A program made the position numbers and the translations under genes. Below the pieces are notes generated by a model. It did no database searches, was not told where the DNA came from, and worked only from the letters and a program-made list of their open reading frames with translations. From an uncultured Armatimonadota bacterium (GTDB lineage Bacteria; Armatimonadota; Fimbriimonadia; Fimbriimonadales; Fimbriimonadaceae), in the NCBI GenBank assembly GCA_903899015.1, contig CAIUHP010000078.1:62001-126000 (forward strand): a stretch of 64,000 nt of DNA, read 5' to 3'. Positions 51,687 through 60,092 of this stretch are shown here, one piece after another; the stretch's first letter is position 1; each line of letters begins with the position of its first letter.

Positions 51687-54600
51687 ATGGTTCGCGACAC
51701 GTTTGGAGGCACCTTGTACGAAGTCAACAGAAACGGAAAGACGATCCTTGAATCGGACGCCTGCGGTATCGGTTTTCTCGCCAGTAGGCGAGGAGTTGCC
51801 GAGCGACGTATTATCGATGTCGCTCTCGATATCGCTAAACGTTACGATCACCGTGGTGCGCCGGGGCATGGCGCGGGTGTTCAGCTCGACATCCCGTGGC
51901 CGATGTTGCTTGATCGCTTCTCCGAACATTCCAAGCTGATCGCCCAGCGCGATGTAGCGCTCGGTATGTTCTTCCTGCCGTACGAGGCCGCCCTTCGACG
52001 TCAATGCGTTGAAGTCGTTGAGGAACTGGCCGCAAGTGCGGGAGCACCGGTTCTACAGTGGGCTGACGTTCCGATCAACAAGAGCGCTTTGCCTGCGGAC
52101 AGTGGCGCACTCAGAACCCTTCCGACGGTGAGACAGGCACTCTTCAAGAGGCCCTCCGACTTGGGTGAAGAAGGTTGGTTCGCCTGTCGATACCTGCTAC
52201 GCCTTGCACTTGATCGTGTTCTTCACGAGTTAGCGGGAGACGAATTTTCGATCACGAGCCTTTCCAACCGCACCGTTGTCTATAAGGGACTTGCCGAGCT
52301 ATCAAAGATCGGTGAACTGTATCCCGACCTTGAGAACCCCCATTTCGCTTCTCGATACGTTCTCTTCCATAGCCGATACTGCACCAACACAACGACCGCA
52401 TGGAGGCGCGCTCAGCCCTTCTGGTCAATCGCACACAACGGAGAAGTTTCCACGATTGCCGGCAACGTTGCTTGGATGAAAGCGATTGGTGGCGATCTCA
52501 TTAAGAATCTCGTCGAGCGGCATCCTTCCCTATCCAAGATTGCGATGCAGGTTTCTTCGATCGTCTGCGCAGGTGGCTCGGATACTGCGAACCTAGACGA
52601 TATGGTGATTGCCCTTCTGGCCGGTGGAATGTCATATCCCCAAGCCCTTTTGGCACTCCTACCAGGCGCTTCATCGGTACTTCACCCAGATGATCCGCTT
52701 CGAGGATTTTACAAGGCGGCGTCTGTTTACCTTGGCGCTTGCGATGGCCCAGCCGCAATTCTAGGCTGCGACGGTGACCATGCGGTTGCTCACCTCGACC
52801 GCAACGGCTTGCGTCCCCTTTGGTTTGTAACGACGAAGGATTACGCTATGGCGGCGAGCGAACTTACTGGCCACATCGACTTGGGTCCGGTGGACATCCA
52901 GCGCGTGATGGGTCCCGGTGAAACCATCGCGATCAACCTCGCAAACGGAAAGGTCTTGTTCGATGATGCGGTTTCACGTGAAGTGACCCACGATCCCTTC
53001 CCATCTCCCGAAAATCGAATCGTTGTTGGGCGGGAGAGCGAACCGACTCATGTACTGCCAGCCGAAGAACTCAACCGAGTTCAAGCCGCGTTTGGTATGA
53101 AACGAGAAGACGTCGACGTGATCATAGACTCGTTGATGAACGCTGGCAAACCTGCGGTAGGTTCGATGGGTGACGACACTTCGCCTTCCGCTTTGTTGGA
53201 CAGTATGCCTCGACGTATTGAGGATTACTTCAAGCTTCGGTTTGCTCAAGAAACGAGCCCCCCCGTCGACCCCATTCGCGACGAATGGGTATTTGATACT
53301 TCTTGCGTGATCGGAGATCGCGGCGGCCTTTGGTCGTTTACGGAAGCGCCTTTGTACGATTTCGATTCCCGAATCCTTTCGACGGGGCATCTGGAATGGC
53401 TGAAATCACAACCGGGCGTCAAGGTCGTTCCGATTCTTTTCGACGCATCGTGTGGCGAAGAAGGAATCGAAACTGCGATCAGCGCTGCAGTAGGCTACGC
53501 CACCCAGGCTGCACGAGACGCATCGGTCCTGATTATTTCTGACCGGTATCCCAACAAGCATGAAGCCCCGCTTCCGGCACTTCGAGTATTGAGCCGCCTT
53601 CACCAAAGATTGGTCGATCTTGGCTTGAGAAGCAAGATCGGACTCGTTGCGGACGTAGGCGCATGGGACGTTCACCACGTATCGCTTTTAATCACATTAG
53701 GAACCGACGCCGTTTGTCCCTGGCTGGGTTGTATTTCGTCAGGAGAAAAGGAGCCATCCTATCTTAAGGGCCTCCGTTCTGGCTTCCTTGAGTGCATGTC
53801 GATGATGGGAGTGACTCCGTCGTCTGCCTATTGCGGTGCTCGACTCATCGAGGCGATTGGCTTAGATTCTAAGTTGATGAAGGACGAGTTCCCAGGAGTG
53901 CCCGTGCACCTCGGAGGGATCACGGCGGACATTCTGGATATGGAGTGGTTCTCATTCTATAAGGAAGCTTTTTCCGAAGAATTTGACGGTTCCCTAGTGG
54001 ATGCAGGAGAATATCGGCATTCAAAGACAGGACGAAAGCACGCAAACAATGCGGAGATCGTCCGCGCACTCCATTCAGCAAGCGGTTTCACCAAGAAGAT
54101 TCACAGCGCCGAGCCAGGCACGTGGGAAGCATATAAAGACTACAGTTCGCTGGTCAACGAGCGCGAGCCGATCACACTTTTGGACTGTATTACGTTTAAA
54201 AAGAGTAATCCCATTCCGATCGATGAAGTCGAGTCGGAAGAAAGCATTCTGTGGCGTTTCATGGCTCCCGGAATGAGTGAAGGAGCACTTTCTGAACCAG
54301 CCCACCGTGCGGTTGCGAAGGGGCTCAACACGGTATACCGCTATTGCCGCATCAAGTTCGTTCAGGCCGGCAAGCCGATTCCTGGAGGCATTGGACCGGT
54401 TGCAAACTCGGGAGAAGGCGGTTTTGAGAAGGACCGAATCGGTAAGAAAGACGGTAATCGAAGCATCCAATATGCGGGTGGCCGATTCACGATCACGCCG
54501 ATGACCGCATCTTGTGCGGATGAAGTGGAAGTTAAGTTCGCTCAGGGAGCGAAGCCAGGAAAGGGTGGGCAGTTACCTGGAAAGAAGGTTACTGCCAAGG

Positions 54601-56201
54601 TTGCCCGACAACGCGGATGCGAGCCCGGTTATGAACTCGTCTCCCCTCCGATCAATCACAACCTATACTCAATTGAAGACGTCAAGCTGATGATTGAGAG
54701 TTGGAGACACCTCAATCCAAAGGTAAACTGCGCCTTGAAGTACGTCGCCACTTACGGCATTGAAATGGTCTGCGTGGGCGGTGTTAACGCCGGTGCCAAC
54801 CGTCTGCACATCAGTGATGGCTGTGGTGGAACGGGTGCTGCAAAGCGCGTGGATCAGAAGAGTGCGGGCGCGCCGGTTGTCGCTGTACTGCCTACCGTCC
54901 AAGATCTGCTCATGGAAGAGAATGCCCGACACCTCGTTGAGGTGAGTGTTGACGGCGGCATTCAAACCGGCCAACAGGCGCTCAAGATGTTCCTTTTGGG
55001 TGCGGACCGTGTTGGTTTCGGCACGAGTTTGCTAATCGCAATTGGATGCTCCATGCTGCGAAAGTGCCACTTGAGTGGACCCGATCCTTCCGACCCGACG
55101 GGTAAGCGACGACTTGGCTGTACGCCAGGTATTGCCACCCAAGACCCTCAGTGGATCGCCCGATTTGCAGGAGATAGTAAGCACATAGCTCGAATGCTGC
55201 AATTTGCAGCACGAGAAGTTCGTGAGCAGATGGCGGAAATGGGTATCCATAAGCTGTCGGAAGTGATTGGACGTCGAGAATTGCTTGAACGAAAGTCGAA
55301 CCTCGAAGGCAAAGCAGCACTCATCGACCTCAGCAACATCGTTCGAGCCCCCCATGGCCGCATGGAATTGCGCGATTACGCGACTCAAACACGAACCCAC
55401 TTGCCTAAGCTTGATGAGTACGAATTGAGCATCGTGCAGCGAGCATTGATGGGTGAAGATGTTGAGCTTACTGGCTTCTTGACCAACGAGAAGCGATGCG
55501 TCGGTATTGCATCGGCGGGAGAAATTGCACGATCTTACGGCGATCATGGACTACCGTCCGGATCGATCCACTTTATTCATTCCGGCGCAGCCGGCCACTT
55601 CTATGCGGCTTATGCGGTTGATGGAATGAGCTTCCGACTGACTGGTGTCGCGGCAGACTCCTGTTTCACAGCAAGCTATGGCGGCACACTCGCGATTTTG
55701 CCTCCCAAGGGAAGCAAAGATGGTCTTGCGCTTGTAGGCAACACCTTTGGCTATGGAGCTCGTGGCGGCTCCGTTTACATTGCGGGACGGGCAGGCAATC
55801 GCTTCGGCATCTGTCTTCGCAAGAATCACGAAGGAGGCGGTCCCCAGATCGTCGTGGAAGGGGTTGAAGCCAATGCATTCCAATACATGACGGGAGGCAC
55901 GGCGGTTGTGCTCGGCCCTACCGGCGTGAATCTGGGAGCGGGCATGACTGGTGGCTGCGTTTTCTTGCTGAATGCCAACTTTAAAAAGCTGAATTCGGCA
56001 TACGTCCAAGGATTGCCACTCGATGAAGAGGATGCTTCCATTGTTCGAGGAATGATTCAAGATCACTATCAAGCAACCCAAAGCAAAGTCGCAAAGAAGG
56101 TCTTGGAGTCGTTTGACGCGGCAAAGTTCACGAAGGTGGTAACCGTCCTCAAGCCCGAGTTCGTTTCCGACGCACCTTCCCTTATGGCCTCGCTTTCCTA
56201 A
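51687..56201 (+). CDS. gltB: Glutamate synthase large subunit
   Basis: This 1504-residue enzyme makes two glutamates from glutamine and 2-oxoglutarate. Order: N-terminal glutaminase with the nucleophile C27 in SDACGIGFLASRRG (a propeptide of about 26 residues), central and FMN-binding domains, and a C-terminal beta-helix domain (GSIHFIHSGAAGHF and the following repeats). The 3Fe-4S cysteines are C1121 and C1127 and then C1145: C-x5-C-x17-C instead of the usual C-x5-C-x4-C, a 13-residue insertion. No gltD (small subunit) is adjacent. A promoter at 51620 precedes it. Confidence 0.96.
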   Translation: MVRDTFGGTLYEVNRNGKTILESDACGIGFLASRRGVAERRIIDVALDIAKRYDHRGAPGHGAGVQLDIPWPMLLDRFSEHSKLIAQRDVALGMFFLPYEAALRRQCVEVVEELAASAGAPVLQWADVPINKSALPADSGALRTLPTVRQALFKRPSDLGEEGWFACRYLLRLALDRVLHELAGDEFSITSLSNRTVVYKGLAELSKIGELYPDLENPHFASRYVLFHSRYCTNTTTAWRRAQPFWSIAHNGEVSTIAGNVAWMKAIGGDLIKNLVERHPSLSKIAMQVSSIVCAGGSDTANLDDMVIALLAGGMSYPQALLALLPGASSVLHPDDPLRGFYKAASVYLGACDGPAAILGCDGDHAVAHLDRNGLRPLWFVTTKDYAMAASELTGHIDLGPVDIQRVMGPGETIAINLANGKVLFDDAVSREVTHDPFPSPENRIVVGRESEPTHVLPAEELNRVQAAFGMKREDVDVIIDSLMNAGKPAVGSMGDDTSPSALLDSMPRRIEDYFKLRFAQETSPPVDPIRDEWVFDTSCVIGDRGGLWSFTEAPLYDFDSRILSTGHLEWLKSQPGVKVVPILFDASCGEEGIETAISAAVGYATQAARDASVLIISDRYPNKHEAPLPALRVLSRLHQRLVDLGLRSKIGLVADVGAWDVHHVSLLITLGTDAVCPWLGCISSGEKEPSYLKGLRSGFLECMSMMGVTPSSAYCGARLIEAIGLDSKLMKDEFPGVPVHLGGITADILDMEWFSFYKEAFSEEFDGSLVDAGEYRHSKTGRKHANNAEIVRALHSASGFTKKIHSAEPGTWEAYKDYSSLVNEREPITLLDCITFKKSNPIPIDEVESEESILWRFMAPGMSEGALSEPAHRAVAKGLNTVYRYCRIKFVQAGKPIPGGIGPVANSGEGGFEKDRIGKKDGNRSIQYAGGRFTITPMTASCADEVEVKFAQGAKPGKGGQLPGKKVTAKVARQRGCEPGYELVSPPINHNLYSIEDVKLMIESWRHLNPKVNCALKYVATYGIEMVCVGGVNAGANRLHISDGCGGTGAAKRVDQKSAGAPVVAVLPTVQDLLMEENARHLVEVSVDGGIQTGQQALKMFLLGADRVGFGTSLLIAIGCSMLRKCHLSGPDPSDPTGKRRLGCTPGIATQDPQWIARFAGDSKHIARMLQFAAREVREQMAEMGIHKLSEVIGRRELLERKSNLEGKAALIDLSNIVRAPHGRMELRDYATQTRTHLPKLDEYELSIVQRALMGEDVELTGFLTNEKRCVGIASAGEIARSYGDHGLPSGSIHFIHSGAAGHFYAAYAVDGMSFRLTGVAADSCFTASYGGTLAILPPKGSKDGLALVGNTFGYGARGGSVYIAGRAGNRFGICLRKNHEGGGPQIVVEGVEANAFQYMTGGTAVVLGPTGVNLGAGMTGGCVFLLNANFKKLNSAYVQGLPLDEEDASIVRGMIQDHYQATQSKVAKKVLESFDAAKFTKVVTVLKPEFVSDAPSLMASLS

Positions 56202-56210
56202 GCGTGGGCG

Positions 56211-56239
56211 GGAGACCATCGACTTTACCGATGGTCTCC
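56211..56239. terminator. Bidirectional terminator between gltB and cbiO
   Basis: A perfect 11-bp stem (56211-56221 with 56229-56239), loop ACTTTAC, followed by TTTAAT on plus. It ends just before the cbiO stop codon at 56241-56243 on the opposite strand. Confidence 0.85.
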
Positions 56240-56240
56240 T

Positions 56241-56990
56241 TTAATCTCCGATCAGGTTAGCGCTTCGAAGTAATGGCAGGTCTTCAAGAATGTCCGCAGC
56301 GGATCCAATTCTAAGGACCCGATGATCTTCGCCAAGGACGATTGCTTTGTCGGCAATGAGAGGCACCGTCTCAAGAGAATGGGTGGCAACAATCGTCGTT
56401 TTGCCCGCCGATTGAATCTGCTTGAGCGTGTTTACCAACCACGTTTGTGATCGAGGGTCCAAACCGAGAAAGGGTTCGTCGAGAATTAAGACTTCGGGAT
56501 TCATCGTGAGCACAGAAGCGATGACGACTTTGCGTTTTTCTCCTCCACTCAGTCGAAAGGGCGGTCGATCTGACAGGTGACCGATTCCCAGAAATCCGAG
56601 AATGCCCGTGACTCTCTCCTGAACTTCCGTTTTACTCAAACCTAGTTGTACGGGTCCAAAGGCCAACTCTTCGAAGACGGTTGCATTAAAGAGTTGAGCA
56701 TCTGCGTTCTGAAACACGAAGCCCACTGATTGTCGGAACGTGGATGAGGAATCTACTGACTTAAGAGAATGCTCGCTTAGCAAGCTACCTTGGAAATAGA
56801 CTTCACCGTCAGTCGGGAAAAGGAGACCATCCAGAATGCGTAATAAGGTTGATTTCCCGCTTCCATTCGCGCCGAGAACGACTGTTCGATCTCCGTTTTC
56901 GATGGATGCCGACACTGATTCCAGCGCAAAACTACCGTCGGGATAGCGATACGAAACGTTTCGGAGGTCAAAAAGCATGGAGACTCCCAT
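56241..56990 (-). CDS. cbiO: ECF cobalt/nickel transporter ATPase CbiO
   Basis: This 249-residue ATPase energizes the CbiMNQO transporter. Walker A GANGSGKST, signature LSGGEKRKVVIA and Walker B EVLILDEPFLGLDPRS are intact. The H-loop THSLETVPLIADKAIVL is typical of the CbiO branch. Its start lies 22 bases inside the end of the cbiM-N-Q gene, so the pair is translationally coupled. Confidence 0.95.
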   Translation of the reverse strand: MGVSMLFDLRNVSYRYPDGSFALESVSASIENGDRTVVLGANGSGKSTLLRILDGLLFPTDGEVYFQGSLLSEHSLKSVDSSSTFRQSVGFVFQNADAQLFNATVFEELAFGPVQLGLSKTEVQERVTGILGFLGIGHLSDRPPFRLSGGEKRKVVIASVLTMNPEVLILDEPFLGLDPRSQTWLVNTLKQIQSAGKTTIVATHSLETVPLIADKAIVLGEDHRVLRIGSAADILEDLPLLRSANLIGD

Positions 56991-58839
56991 GAAAAACGGT
57001 CAGGATCAGAATGGTAAGTGATGTCAGAACGGCCAATCCGTCGCGAGCAGTCCACCGATCAGGATCCGCCATATGTCTTGACGTTGGGAGCGTACGGGAT
57101 GTCATCGCCCAGTGCATCTCCTCTGTGAACGCGACGCTTTTTGCAAATAGGACGGCGGTTCCGTTCCCCATATATCGCCTCGCTTCCTGAGCACTGCAAG
57201 CACCTACTTGGCGCGAAGTTCGTGCTTGTACCATCTCAGCAAGCATTTCGAAGACCACAAACAAGTAGCGGTAGGAGAGGTTGGCTGTGGTCACCATCGT
57301 GGCCGATAAGCCACATTGCTTTAACGAGTTTAGTAGCGCGTTCCAGCGCGTCGTCTGGCGCCAAAGAAGGGCAAGGGCAATACCATCGGCGAGCCTCAGC
57401 AAGATCGTCGCCGAGGCGACGAGACCAGAAACGCGAAAAGTTCCTTCGCGGAAACTGACCGGAATCGCCACAATGAGCCCGAAGAAAATCACCGCACCAC
57501 CGACTCGGACGATCATTGCCCCCATCGGAATGCGAGATGTTAGCGCAAGACCAACGACACCAACCGCGATGCCAGAGAGCACCCAGTTCGATTGGCTCAT
57601 TCCAACCGTGATGAGTAGCATGAGGATAACAAGCATCTTTGGGGCAGGTTGGATAGTTTGCAGGAAGCCAGGTGCCCGTGCAGTGGCGTCGGAATCGGAA
57701 GTTTTTTCAAGTGAAGCTTGAATGCGCAAGAGCGTTCTCTCAAACCATGGCGCCTTCACGCGGTGGCTTTCTTGGATGGGCGGGTTTGGTTTCGTTAACC
57801 AATCTGGAATGTCCGATTTACAGGAATGAAGCTGAACCGAACGGACCGAATCGGATTTCGCGTGACGGAACAAGCCATAGACAAAGAGACCGACGACTCC
57901 ACATCCGAGCAGCGCGCTAACCAAGTAACCGACGACCAACCACCACCCAGCAGTCATTCCATGAAAGCCATAGTCGGGCAGAATTGGGTGAAATACAGGA
58001 TGTGACTGGGCCAGCCCTTTGGGCTCGTATCCAACCATCTTTTTGATCTCCTCCAGCTCCCATTCTCCCCAGGCGCTTCCGCTCGCGATCAATCCAAGAG
58101 GAGTTAGCGCTAGGATCCATCCAAGCATTCTGATCAAACGAAGCTGAGTTCCCACCCGAACCCGGCTCTGTGATTCGAAGTGTTCAGGAAAAGTTCGGTA
58201 GAGATAAGCAAGGCATCCAACGGTGAGAATGGCTTCTGCTGGCCCAACAACGATTAGGTGAGTGCCAACCATAGCTGGAACGGAAATGTCGAGTCCAAAG
58301 GGGCAGTAAAGCGCTCGACCCGATAAATCGTGAGCAACCAAAGGTTGGAGTCCTAGAATCACTCCCGCAGCCAAACTGGCGGCCGCGGTGCCGAAAAAAG
58401 CACCGACCGCTCCCGCGAGTGTTATCCGCCGAATGTTGGATAAATCGCGGCCGCATAGTAGGCGATAGATTCCATAGCCAACCATCGGAGCCACAAGCGC
58501 CATGTCAAAGCAATTTGCTCCAAATGAGAGAATGCCCCCATCACCGAATAAGAGCGCCTGAATAGCTAATGTCAGGCTCATTCCCAAGATTGCAGCCCAC
58601 GGGCCAACTAGAATCGCCAGGAGCACTGCCCCCAAGGCGTGAGCGGTTGTTCCGCCGAACGCTGGAATATTGAACATCTGGATGGCAAAACAAAATGCCG
58701 ATCCGATGGCAAGCATGGGCACTTTTCGGGAACTGATGTGGGCGGCGCTCTTTCTAGTGGCAACCATCCAAACTGGGATCATTACTCCAAAGGCGACCGC
58801 TTCAGTGGCCGGGCTCAAATAAGCGTCTGGGATATGCAT
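56968..58839 (-). CDS. CbiM-CbiN-CbiQ fusion of an ECF cobalt/nickel transporter
   Basis: This 623-residue fusion has CbiM at residues 1-220, starting MHIPDAYLSP (the N-terminal Met-His that binds the metal). A CbiN/PDGLE-like part with two membrane helices and a periplasmic loop lies at about 235-330. CbiQ is at about 360-623, with the coupling motif near QVGACSAQEARRYMGN. Usually these are three genes, cbiM, cbiN and cbiQ; gene fusion of M and N is common, while M-N-Q in one chain is unusual. Substrate is Co or Ni. A possible structured leader with terminator lies at 58908-59039. Confidence 0.9.
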   Translation of the reverse strand: MHIPDAYLSPATEAVAFGVMIPVWMVATRKSAAHISSRKVPMLAIGSAFCFAIQMFNIPAFGGTTAHALGAVLLAILVGPWAAILGMSLTLAIQALLFGDGGILSFGANCFDMALVAPMVGYGIYRLLCGRDLSNIRRITLAGAVGAFFGTAAASLAAGVILGLQPLVAHDLSGRALYCPFGLDISVPAMVGTHLIVVGPAEAILTVGCLAYLYRTFPEHFESQSRVRVGTQLRLIRMLGWILALTPLGLIASGSAWGEWELEEIKKMVGYEPKGLAQSHPVFHPILPDYGFHGMTAGWWLVVGYLVSALLGCGVVGLFVYGLFRHAKSDSVRSVQLHSCKSDIPDWLTKPNPPIQESHRVKAPWFERTLLRIQASLEKTSDSDATARAPGFLQTIQPAPKMLVILMLLITVGMSQSNWVLSGIAVGVVGLALTSRIPMGAMIVRVGGAVIFFGLIVAIPVSFREGTFRVSGLVASATILLRLADGIALALLWRQTTRWNALLNSLKQCGLSATMVTTANLSYRYLFVVFEMLAEMVQARTSRQVGACSAQEARRYMGNGTAVLFAKSVAFTEEMHWAMTSRTLPTSRHMADPDRWTARDGLAVLTSLTILILTVFHGSLHAF

Positions 58840-58907
58840 GGCGGAGGAAGTTCTCTCACACTCGCATCATCAAGAGCGGATAGGACGCCCACCATTTTAC
58901 TAAAACG

Positions 58908-59039
58908 AACAACCTCCGAACCTGAACAGGCTCGAAGGTTGTTAAAGTGCTTCGGTAGATGAAGGCTCCAAAGTTAGCACCTGGGAGAGGGACACGCCAA
59001 CTAAAGATTTGTGAACATCCGCGGAGCCTTCACCTACCG
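58908..59039 (-). ncRNA. Candidate riboswitch-like RNA with intrinsic terminator before the ECF transporter
   Basis: On the minus strand a 17-bp stem (5' arm 59039-59023, 3' arm 58969-58953, one G-U pair) encloses a second 7-bp stem (59002-58996 with 58978-58972, one G-U) and a small hairpin. Ten bases later comes a 17-bp terminator hairpin (58943-58927 with 58924-58908, two G-U) followed by CGUUUUAG. All four non-Watson-Crick pairs are G-U on this strand and A-C on the other, so the minus-strand RNA is the functional one. It ends 68 bases before cbiM-N-Q. Cobalamin (B12-box), M-box and NiCo motifs are not recognisable. It starts 7 bases after the ferritin-like gene's stop and may instead be that mRNA's 3' end. 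Confidence 0.5.
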
Positions 59040-59046
59040 GCCAGAA

Positions 59047-59826
59047 CTAGCCGGGAGGGTTACCAACTAGTCCCGTGCCGCTTGGGACAAATCCAGGGTT
59101 GAACGTGACCGCTACTGTGTTGCTAGCGCTCGCGCTGAGGAAAGGTGTAAGGGCCGTGACCACCTGGCTGATTGATGTCAGTCCGAACGTTCTCTCATAG
59201 ACACTATTGTTCGGTGGCGTCACGGTCTCTGCCGTGCCTGAAAGCCCGGTCGTCGTGCTTAGTCCGAGGTCACCGGCAGCGGTGCGGATAAGCGTTCTGT
59301 GATCGCTCTCAACACCCATGATCTGAGCCGCTAACACTCTGAGTCCAGGAGAAGAAAGGTTCTTTACACCAATCAAGTAAGCCGCAATGAACGCTTCTTC
59401 AAGCGTGGTCATCACGTTAATCGTCGTTTGAACGTCAGTGAACATTCCCGTCGGGAAATAGTAATTCAATGGGGCATCGGTATTGCCGGTAGCGCCTTTG
59501 AGGAGGTTGTAATGGAACATTTCCTCGTTGAGCGCCGCTGAGAAGTAGGCCTGGTCGCTGGCATTCAGTCCGGTGTAAATTGCCGACGCGTTGAACGCGG
59601 TGTACATCGAAACAGCAAGAGCTTCAGCGATCTTTGCTGCACCTAGGATTTGAGCATCCCCGGTGCTGGCGCCAGTTCCGGAGGTCGTTGAGCTTGTGCC
59701 ACTTCCACCACAACCAGCAAGAATTCCACCTGCTACGAGGGAAGCACCTGCCATTCCCACTCCTTTCAGAAATTGTCGGCGATCTACGCCTGCAGTCATG
59801 GGTTCCAATTCCTTTATGTTCTTCAT
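59047..59826 (-). CDS. Tat-exported ferritin-like lipoprotein
   Basis: From the ATG at 59826 this protein has 259 residues. AGGAG lies about 7 bases upstream, so I prefer it over the longer frame to 59916. The N-terminus carries a twin-arginine signal (DRRQFLKGVGMAG) with a lipobox-like LAGC, so it is a Tat-exported lipoprotein or secreted protein. The mature part (about 55-210) is a four-helix ferritin-like domain with iron-ligand patterns NEEMFHYNLL and GVESDHRTL. A Thr/Ser/Gly linker follows the signal. Related proteins are often found with stress or polysaccharide genes; the iron function is inferred. Three phased TGATC sites adjoin its promoter. Confidence 0.87.
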   Translation of the reverse strand: MKNIKELEPMTAGVDRRQFLKGVGMAGASLVAGGILAGCGGSGTSSTTSGTGASTGDAQILGAAKIAEALAVSMYTAFNASAIYTGLNASDQAYFSAALNEEMFHYNLLKGATGNTDAPLNYYFPTGMFTDVQTTINVMTTLEEAFIAAYLIGVKNLSSPGLRVLAAQIMGVESDHRTLIRTAAGDLGLSTTTGLSGTAETVTPPNNSVYERTFGLTSISQVVTALTPFLSASASNTVAVTFNPGFVPSGTGLVGNPPG

Positions 59827-59881
59827 CGATAATCTCCTTTCCATCTGGCCCCCGATTGAGGTGGCTTTCGGCGATGTAAAG

Positions 59882-59910
59882 ATCGTATCTCGGGAAGGTT
59901 TTGAGGTCCA
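59882..59910 (-). promoter_or_regulatory. Promoter TGGACC-17 bp-TACGAT of the ferritin-like gene
   Basis: On the minus strand TGGACC (59910-59905) and TACGAT (59887-59882) are 17 bp apart. The -35 is poor (4 of 6), as in activator-dependent promoters, and is the end of the third TGATC repeat unit. The 5' UTR would be about 50 bases. Confidence 0.45.
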
Positions 59911-59937
59911 GATCAAAAACCGATCATATTTCGATCA
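59911..59937 (-). repeat. Three TGATC direct repeats at exact 11-bp spacing
   Basis: On the minus strand TGATC occurs at 59937, 59926 and 59915 (start positions), exactly 11 bp apart, immediately upstream of the ferritin-like promoter's -35. This repeats the arrangement upstream of the fasciclin gene (42655-42703). Tandem sites abutting -35 are typical of PhoB-like activation. The divergent oxidoreductase gene could share control. Confidence 0.8.
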
Positions 59938-60006
59938 TTTTATTTAAGGGCATCTTTTAGGCTGAATCGCCAGTTGCGAGAGGTGGTTTGAACTCGCGTG
60001 GCTTGC

Positions 60007-60012
60007 TACAAT
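60007..60012 (+). promoter_or_regulatory. -10 element TACAAT before the oxidoreductase gene
   Basis: TACAAT lies 5 bases before an in-frame GTG at 60018, exactly as for csaA. The SD-led ATG at 60093 is the better coding start, so transcription from here probably gives a 75-base 5' UTR. No good -35 is seen. Confidence 0.4.
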
Positions 60013-60092
60013 CAATCGTGCCAACCCACCCAGATTTCCTGCCGACCGGACGCCCTACTGTGGGTGCGAAGCGCTCATACGGGGAGGTACCC

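Noticed and set aside
55551-56219. 222-aa minus-strand ORF
   Set aside because: Antisense to the 3' end of gltB, whose beta-helix domain is unmistakable.
58908-59039. Known M-box or cobalamin riboswitch
   Set aside because: The 5' strand GGUAGGUGAAGGCUCC recalls the opening of the M-box, but the rest of the conserved M-box core is missing, and the B12-box and NiCo motifs are not visible. Kept as an unassigned structured RNA.
60018-60092. GTG start at 60018 for the oxidoreductase
   Set aside because: It lies 5 bases after a TACAAT box like a leaderless start, but the 25 added residues do not match the Gfo/Idh family, and the ATG at 60093 has a strong Shine-Dalgarno sequence. Kept only as a transcription start hint.
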